From: 66-474 sp035277545
Lineage (GTDB): Bacteria; Pseudomonadota; Gammaproteobacteria; Xanthomonadales; Rhodanobacteraceae
Assembly: GCA_035277545.1 (NCBI GenBank)
Contig: DATEKI010000076.1
Location: 1 to 7,969, forward strand
Direction: 5' to 3'
Length of the DNA: 7,969 nucleotides
Below are positions 5,492 to 7,969 of the stretch, one piece after another. Every line of letters begins with the position of its first letter. The stretch's first letter is position 1. The notes under the pieces were generated by a model. It was not told the origin of the DNA. It made no database searches and was given only the letters and a program-made list of their open reading frames with translations. The translations under genes were made by a program, and so were the position numbers.

Positions 5492-6550
5492 ATGTCCTTC
5501 GACGTGTTGCCAGCCACGAACACCATCACGACCGCCGACACCCGGCGCGTGGTTCGGCGTTCGCATGGTTTGCGTACGCTTGGGCTCACGCTGGGTGCGG
5601 TGATGGTGGCGACGGTGTTGTATCGGCGGGGGGTGCCTGCGTCGGCGTGGGTCATGCTTGCGGTGTATGCGCTGGCATGGCCGCATGTCGCATGGCTGGT
5701 GCTGCGGCGAAGCCGCGAGCCGGTTGCGCTCGACCAGCGCTTCTTCATTTGCGACGCGGCGATGGGTGGCGTCTGGATCGCGTTGATGCAGTTCAGCCTG
5801 CTGCCGAGCATGCTGCTGGCGACGATGTTCGCGATCACGCTGATCGCGGTCGACGGACGCTGGCTGCTGCTGCGCGGACTGGTGATCCAGGCGGTGGCCT
5901 GCTGCGTGGCTGCGGTCGCGAATGGCCTTGCGTTCTCGCCGGCCACGGACACCATCGAATTGCTCGCATCGCTGCCGCTGCTCGTGGTGTTCCCGATGAC
6001 GCTGGGCGCGATCATGCGTGGCCTGGCGCGCCGCGTGCGCACGCAAAACCGGCAGTTGCTGCGCATGAGCAGCATCGACAGCCTGAGCGGCTTGCTGAAT
6101 CGCAAGCATTGGGAAGACGCAGTGACTGCCGTGATGCTGCGGCACTGTTGCGAAGACGCGGTGATGCTGCTGATCGACATCGACCAGTTCAAGCACATCA
6201 ATGACCAGCATGGCCACACGGCGGGCGACGAGGTGATCCGGCAGGTCGGCGCGATCATTCGCGGCAGCCTGCGCGAGGGCGATCTCGCCGGGCGCTACGG
6301 TGGCGACGAGTTCGCCGTGGTGCTTTGCGGCGTCGACATGCACGCGGCCGCGACGGTGGCGGAGCGGGTCCGCTCCGGCGTCGCGTGTTCGTTGTTCGAA
6401 CGGGCCCCCGGCCTGCGCTGCACCCTGAGCATTGGCCTTGCGCGCAGCCCGTCCGCGGCGAACAGCACCCGCGAGTGGGTCAAGGATGCCGACGCGGCGC
6501 TGTATCGTGCCAAACTGGCCGGTCGCAACCGTTTCGTGGTGGCCAACTGA
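5492..6550 (+). CDS. MASE2-GGDEF membrane diguanylate cyclase
   Basis: This 352-residue cyclic-di-GMP synthase is anchored in the inner membrane by an N-terminal MASE2 domain (about 22-185; five or six hydrophobic segments, with RRSHGLRTLGL, YALAWPHVAWL and LDQRFFICDAAMGG as family-like marks). The GGDEF domain starts at DSLSGLLNRKHW (196-207). It has the metal Asp in IDID (228-231), substrate Asn237 in HINDQHGH, an intact active loop GGDEF (270-274), and an intact inhibitory site REGD (261-264), so it should be active and product-inhibited. The layout is that of the AdrA/DgcC group. The start is uncertain: the ATG at 5492 gives a normal short N-terminus, the ATG at 5459 adds 11 residues, and the GTG at 5408 adds 28. 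None has a good Shine-Dalgarno. A CRP/Clp-type site lies upstream. A hairpin follows the stop immediately. Confidence 0.94.
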   Translation: MSFDVLPATNTITTADTRRVVRRSHGLRTLGLTLGAVMVATVLYRRGVPASAWVMLAVYALAWPHVAWLVLRRSREPVALDQRFFICDAAMGGVWIALMQFSLLPSMLLATMFAITLIAVDGRWLLLRGLVIQAVACCVAAVANGLAFSPATDTIELLASLPLLVVFPMTLGAIMRGLARRVRTQNRQLLRMSSIDSLSGLLNRKHWEDAVTAVMLRHCCEDAVMLLIDIDQFKHINDQHGHTAGDEVIRQVGAIIRGSLREGDLAGRYGGDEFAVVLCGVDMHAAATVAERVRSGVACSLFERAPGLRCTLSIGLARSPSAANSTREWVKDADAALYRAKLAGRNRFVVAN

Positions 6551-6552
6551 GG

Positions 6553-6570
6553 GGGGTCCGGAAGGACCTT
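6553..6570 (+). other. GNRA-capped hairpin after the cyclase stop
   Basis: GGTCC (6555-6559) pairs with GGACC (6564-6568) around a GGAA tetraloop, and two further G-U pairs extend the stem to 6553 and 6570. It begins two bases after the cyclase stop codon. Only two T follow, so it is not a standard terminator; it may cap the 3' end of the cyclase message or reduce readthrough into the next gene. Confidence 0.35.
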
Positions 6571-6597
6571 GCGGCAGATCGCCCGGGGGCTTTCCGG

Positions 6598-6606
6598 TGC
6601 TACCAT
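6598..6606 (+). promoter_or_regulatory. Extended -10 promoter of the tandem STAS-like gene
   Basis: TGC-TACCAT is an extended -10 element (TGn followed by a hexamer matching TATAAT at four of six positions). No -35 box is seen at the normal distance, as is usual for extended -10 promoters. Transcription would start near 6613, giving a leader of about 30 bases before the ATG at 6643. This suggests that the gene can be expressed independently of the cyclase. Confidence 0.42.
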
Positions 6607-6642
6607 CCGCGCCGCGTCCCGCGCGTTGCCGTTGGGTGTGCC

Positions 6643-7422
6643 ATGGGTCCGTCTTCGTTCGAGGTGCTCGGAGACATCGCCTGTTTTTCGGTAAGTGGCG
6701 AGCAGGACTTCGTGGACGGCGTGCACCAGATCACCGATGCGATCCTGCGCACCAAGGCGCACGGCGTGGGCAAGTTGCTGGTGGACATCACCGGCATCAC
6801 CGGTGTCGAACCACCGTCGGTCGAGATGCGCTTCTGGTGGATGGGTGAGTGGGCCAAGGCCGGCAGGGGGTCGGTAAGGCTGGCGCTGGTCACCCGTCGC
6901 GAGTTCATGTCCGAAGACCGCTTCGGCATCGCGTTCGGCATGAACCAGGGCTTCATCAGCAACCTCTTCGAAACCCGCGAGAGCGCGTTGGCGTGGTTGT
7001 CGGGGCGCGATGGCGATCGATGCCGGCCCGCGCCGGGCGCGGCGCTGTTTGAAGTGTCGGGAGGCGTGGCGCGGTTCCGGTTGACCGGCGAACAGGTGCT
7101 GGAAGGCGCCGTGCAGCAGATCGTCGATGCCATCGTACGCACCAAGGAAGCCGGCCTCGACAAGTTGCTGGTCGACATTACCGGGATCGAGGGCATCGAG
7201 CCGCCCGGCATGAGCACACGTCTCTGGCTCATAAGCGAGTGGGCTCGGGCGGGCAGGGGCAAGGTGCGTACCGTGCTTGTGGCGCGACCGGAGTTCATCG
7301 ATCCGGACCGGGTCGGTGTCATCGCAGGCATGAACTCCGGGTTCATCAGCAACGTGTTCGAAACCGAACCGCAGGCACTCGACTGGCTGCTCGGGCGCCG
7401 CGGCCGGGCGCCGTCGCCCTGA
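6643..7422 (+). CDS. Tandem-duplicated SpoIIAA/STAS-like protein
   Basis: The protein has 259 residues and consists almost wholly of two homologous domains, residues 6-122 and 136-252, joined by a linker rich in Pro, Gly and Ala. My hand alignment gives 68 identities in 117 positions with no gaps and a constant offset of 130 residues. Each copy has the marks of the SpoIIAA-like (STAS-related) family: KLLVDITGI (44-52; 174-182), EPP, EWA+AGRG (69-76; 199-206), +EF...DR.G, GMN.GFISN.FET (99-111; 229-241) and AL.WL near the end. There is no signal peptide or membrane segment, so it is cytosolic. STAS-like domains often act as protein-interaction switches or bind lipids or nucleotides; its role here is unknown. 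The ATG at 6643 is chosen because the frame upstream of it only shadows the cyclase gene. It lacks a clear Shine-Dalgarno but has its own promoter candidate. Confidence 0.88.
   Translation: MGPSSFEVLGDIACFSVSGEQDFVDGVHQITDAILRTKAHGVGKLLVDITGITGVEPPSVEMRFWWMGEWAKAGRGSVRLALVTRREFMSEDRFGIAFGMNQGFISNLFETRESALAWLSGRDGDRCRPAPGAALFEVSGGVARFRLTGEQVLEGAVQQIVDAIVRTKEAGLDKLLVDITGIEGIEPPGMSTRLWLISEWARAGRGKVRTVLVARPEFIDPDRVGVIAGMNSGFISNVFETEPQALDWLLGRRGRAPSP
6658..7008 (+). repeat. First copy of the intragenic domain duplication
   Basis: This stretch encodes domain 1 (residues 6-122) of the tandem STAS-like protein. It aligns without gaps to 7048-7398, exactly 390 bases downstream, with about 58% amino-acid identity by hand count. 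It differs from copy 2 by, for example, Trp66 and Met67 against Leu196 and Ile197. Confidence 0.85.
7048..7398 (+). repeat. Second copy of the intragenic domain duplication
   Basis: This stretch encodes domain 2 (residues 136-252) of the same protein. It carries the RPEFIDPDR version of the RREFMSEDR segment of copy 1, which is closer to what I recall of single-domain relatives, so copy 1 may be the more diverged of the two. Confidence 0.85.
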
Positions 7423-7486
7423 AACACCCGCGCGCAATAGGCGTTTTGGGAGCACAATGGAAAGCCCGCCCCACGAGGAACACGTC

Positions 7487-7969
7487 ATGCGAACCTTGGG
7501 TTTCACCTTGCTTGTCGCGCTGGGCCTGCCATTGGCTGCTATCGCGCAGTCTTCCGCGCCCGCGGCGTCCGGTTCCGCACGGGTTCCGGCCTACATCACC
7601 CGTGCGATCGACGACCCCGCGCGCGCCGCGGACCGGAAGGACGATGCCCGCCGCAAGATTGCGGACGTGATGGCGTTCGCGGGCGTCAAGCCCGGCGACA
7701 AGGTGCTGGAACTGGTGCCCAGCAGCGGTTACTGGACGCGCGTGTTCAGCCGCATCGTCGGCCCCGATGGCCATGTTTATACCGTGTGGCCGGACGAGAT
7801 GGCGAAGTTTTCCGCCAAGAGCTTTGCCAACTGGCAGGGTCTGGTGAAATCCACCTACACCAATGTCAGCCTGTTGAAGCAACCCGCGGCCATGCTGAGC
7901 GTGCCGCAGAAGGTGGACATCGTGTTCACCTCACAGAATTACCACGATTACCACGACCCGTTCATGGGC
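7487..7969 (+). CDS. Exported class I methyltransferase-like protein, 3' end missing
   Basis: The first 161 residues of a gene that runs past the right edge. Residues 1-20 are a signal peptide (MRTLGFTLLVALGLPLAAIA, cleaved before QSS), and a Ser/Ala-rich linker follows. From about residue 32 (VPAYITRAIDDPARAADRKDDARR) it matches, as I recall, the exported predicted-methyltransferase group (COG4798-like). The SAM-binding motif I is altered: VLELVPSSGYWTRVFS (about 74-89) has Pro-Ser-Ser-Gly where classical enzymes have GxGxG. GPDGHVYTVWP then gives the second strand with its acidic residue missing. FTSQNYHDYHD (about 147-157) corresponds to the motif IV strand. GAGGAA (7475-7480) six bases before the ATG supports this start over an in-frame ATG at 7457, which would put ten polar residues before the signal peptide. 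Activity and substrate are unknown. Confidence 0.85.
   Translation, partial: MRTLGFTLLVALGLPLAAIAQSSAPAASGSARVPAYITRAIDDPARAADRKDDARRKIADVMAFAGVKPGDKVLELVPSSGYWTRVFSRIVGPDGHVYTVWPDEMAKFSAKSFANWQGLVKSTYTNVSLLKQPAAMLSVPQKVDIVFTSQNYHDYHDPFMG

Noticed and set aside
5204..6343. Minus-strand open frame opposite the MASE2-GGDEF gene
   Set aside because: Antisense shadow with His/Gln/Arg-rich low-complexity translation.
6325..6642. Upstream extension of the STAS-like gene overlapping the cyclase
   Set aside because: The extension is an out-of-frame shadow of the GGDEF domain; homology begins just after the ATG at 6643.
7406..7419. GGGCG-CCGT-CGCCC hairpin at the end of the STAS-like gene as a terminator
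   Set aside because: Only five base pairs, inside the coding region and followed by an A-rich rather than T-rich stretch.
6295..7506. Minus-strand open frame opposite the tandem STAS-like gene
   Set aside because: It mirrors the duplication of the real gene and shows no independent domain or start signal.

Overview
The window is compact, GC-rich bacterial chromosome with short intergenic gaps and eight intact or nearly intact genes plus a truncated one at the right edge. A YbiI-type zinc-finger protein, MASE2-GGDEF and GAF-GGDEF enzymes, a YadG/YadH-type ABC exporter and TGCTACCAT-like extended -10 boxes all fit a gammaproteobacterium. My best guess is the Xanthomonadales (Xanthomonadaceae/Rhodanobacteraceae); this is inference from gene style, not a database result. 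I see no mobile element, CRISPR array, tRNA, rRNA or sign of recent transfer.

Layout, left to right. (1) 1-722 +: the 3' part of a GAF-GGDEF diguanylate cyclase. (2) 776-1042 +: an 88-residue YbiI-like DksA/TraR zinc-finger protein. (3) On the minus strand, 1980-1495 encodes an AHSA1/SRPBCC protein followed 10 bp later by an ArsR-type repressor (1484-1128). The two form one transcription unit that converges on the zinc-finger gene. (4) 2115-3428 +: a secreted amidohydrolase, divergent from the SRPBCC-arsR pair. The shared 134-bp gap carries two matched inverted repeats that fall on a credible minus-strand promoter. (5) 3604-5321 +: an ATPase/permease pair of an ABC-2 exporter with overlapping ATGA stop/start. 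(6) 5492-6550 +: a membrane MASE2-GGDEF diguanylate cyclase preceded by a near-consensus CRP/Clp-type site. (7) 6643-7422 +: a protein made of two tandem SpoIIAA/STAS-like domains. (8) 7487-end +: an exported methyltransferase-like protein, cut off by the window.

Three themes stand out. Cyclic-di-GMP synthesis occurs twice, in two differently regulated enzymes: the left one lacks the RxxD inhibitory site and the right one keeps it. The ArsR unit has a well-formed candidate operator pair that suggests autoregulation and possibly control of the divergent amidohydrolase. The tandem STAS-like protein is a clear internal duplication with a strictly constant 130-residue period. Nothing here is convincingly a new defence or biosynthetic system. 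The most distinctive signals are the twin operators, the CRP/Clp-like site at a cyclase gene, and the duplicated STAS-like gene.
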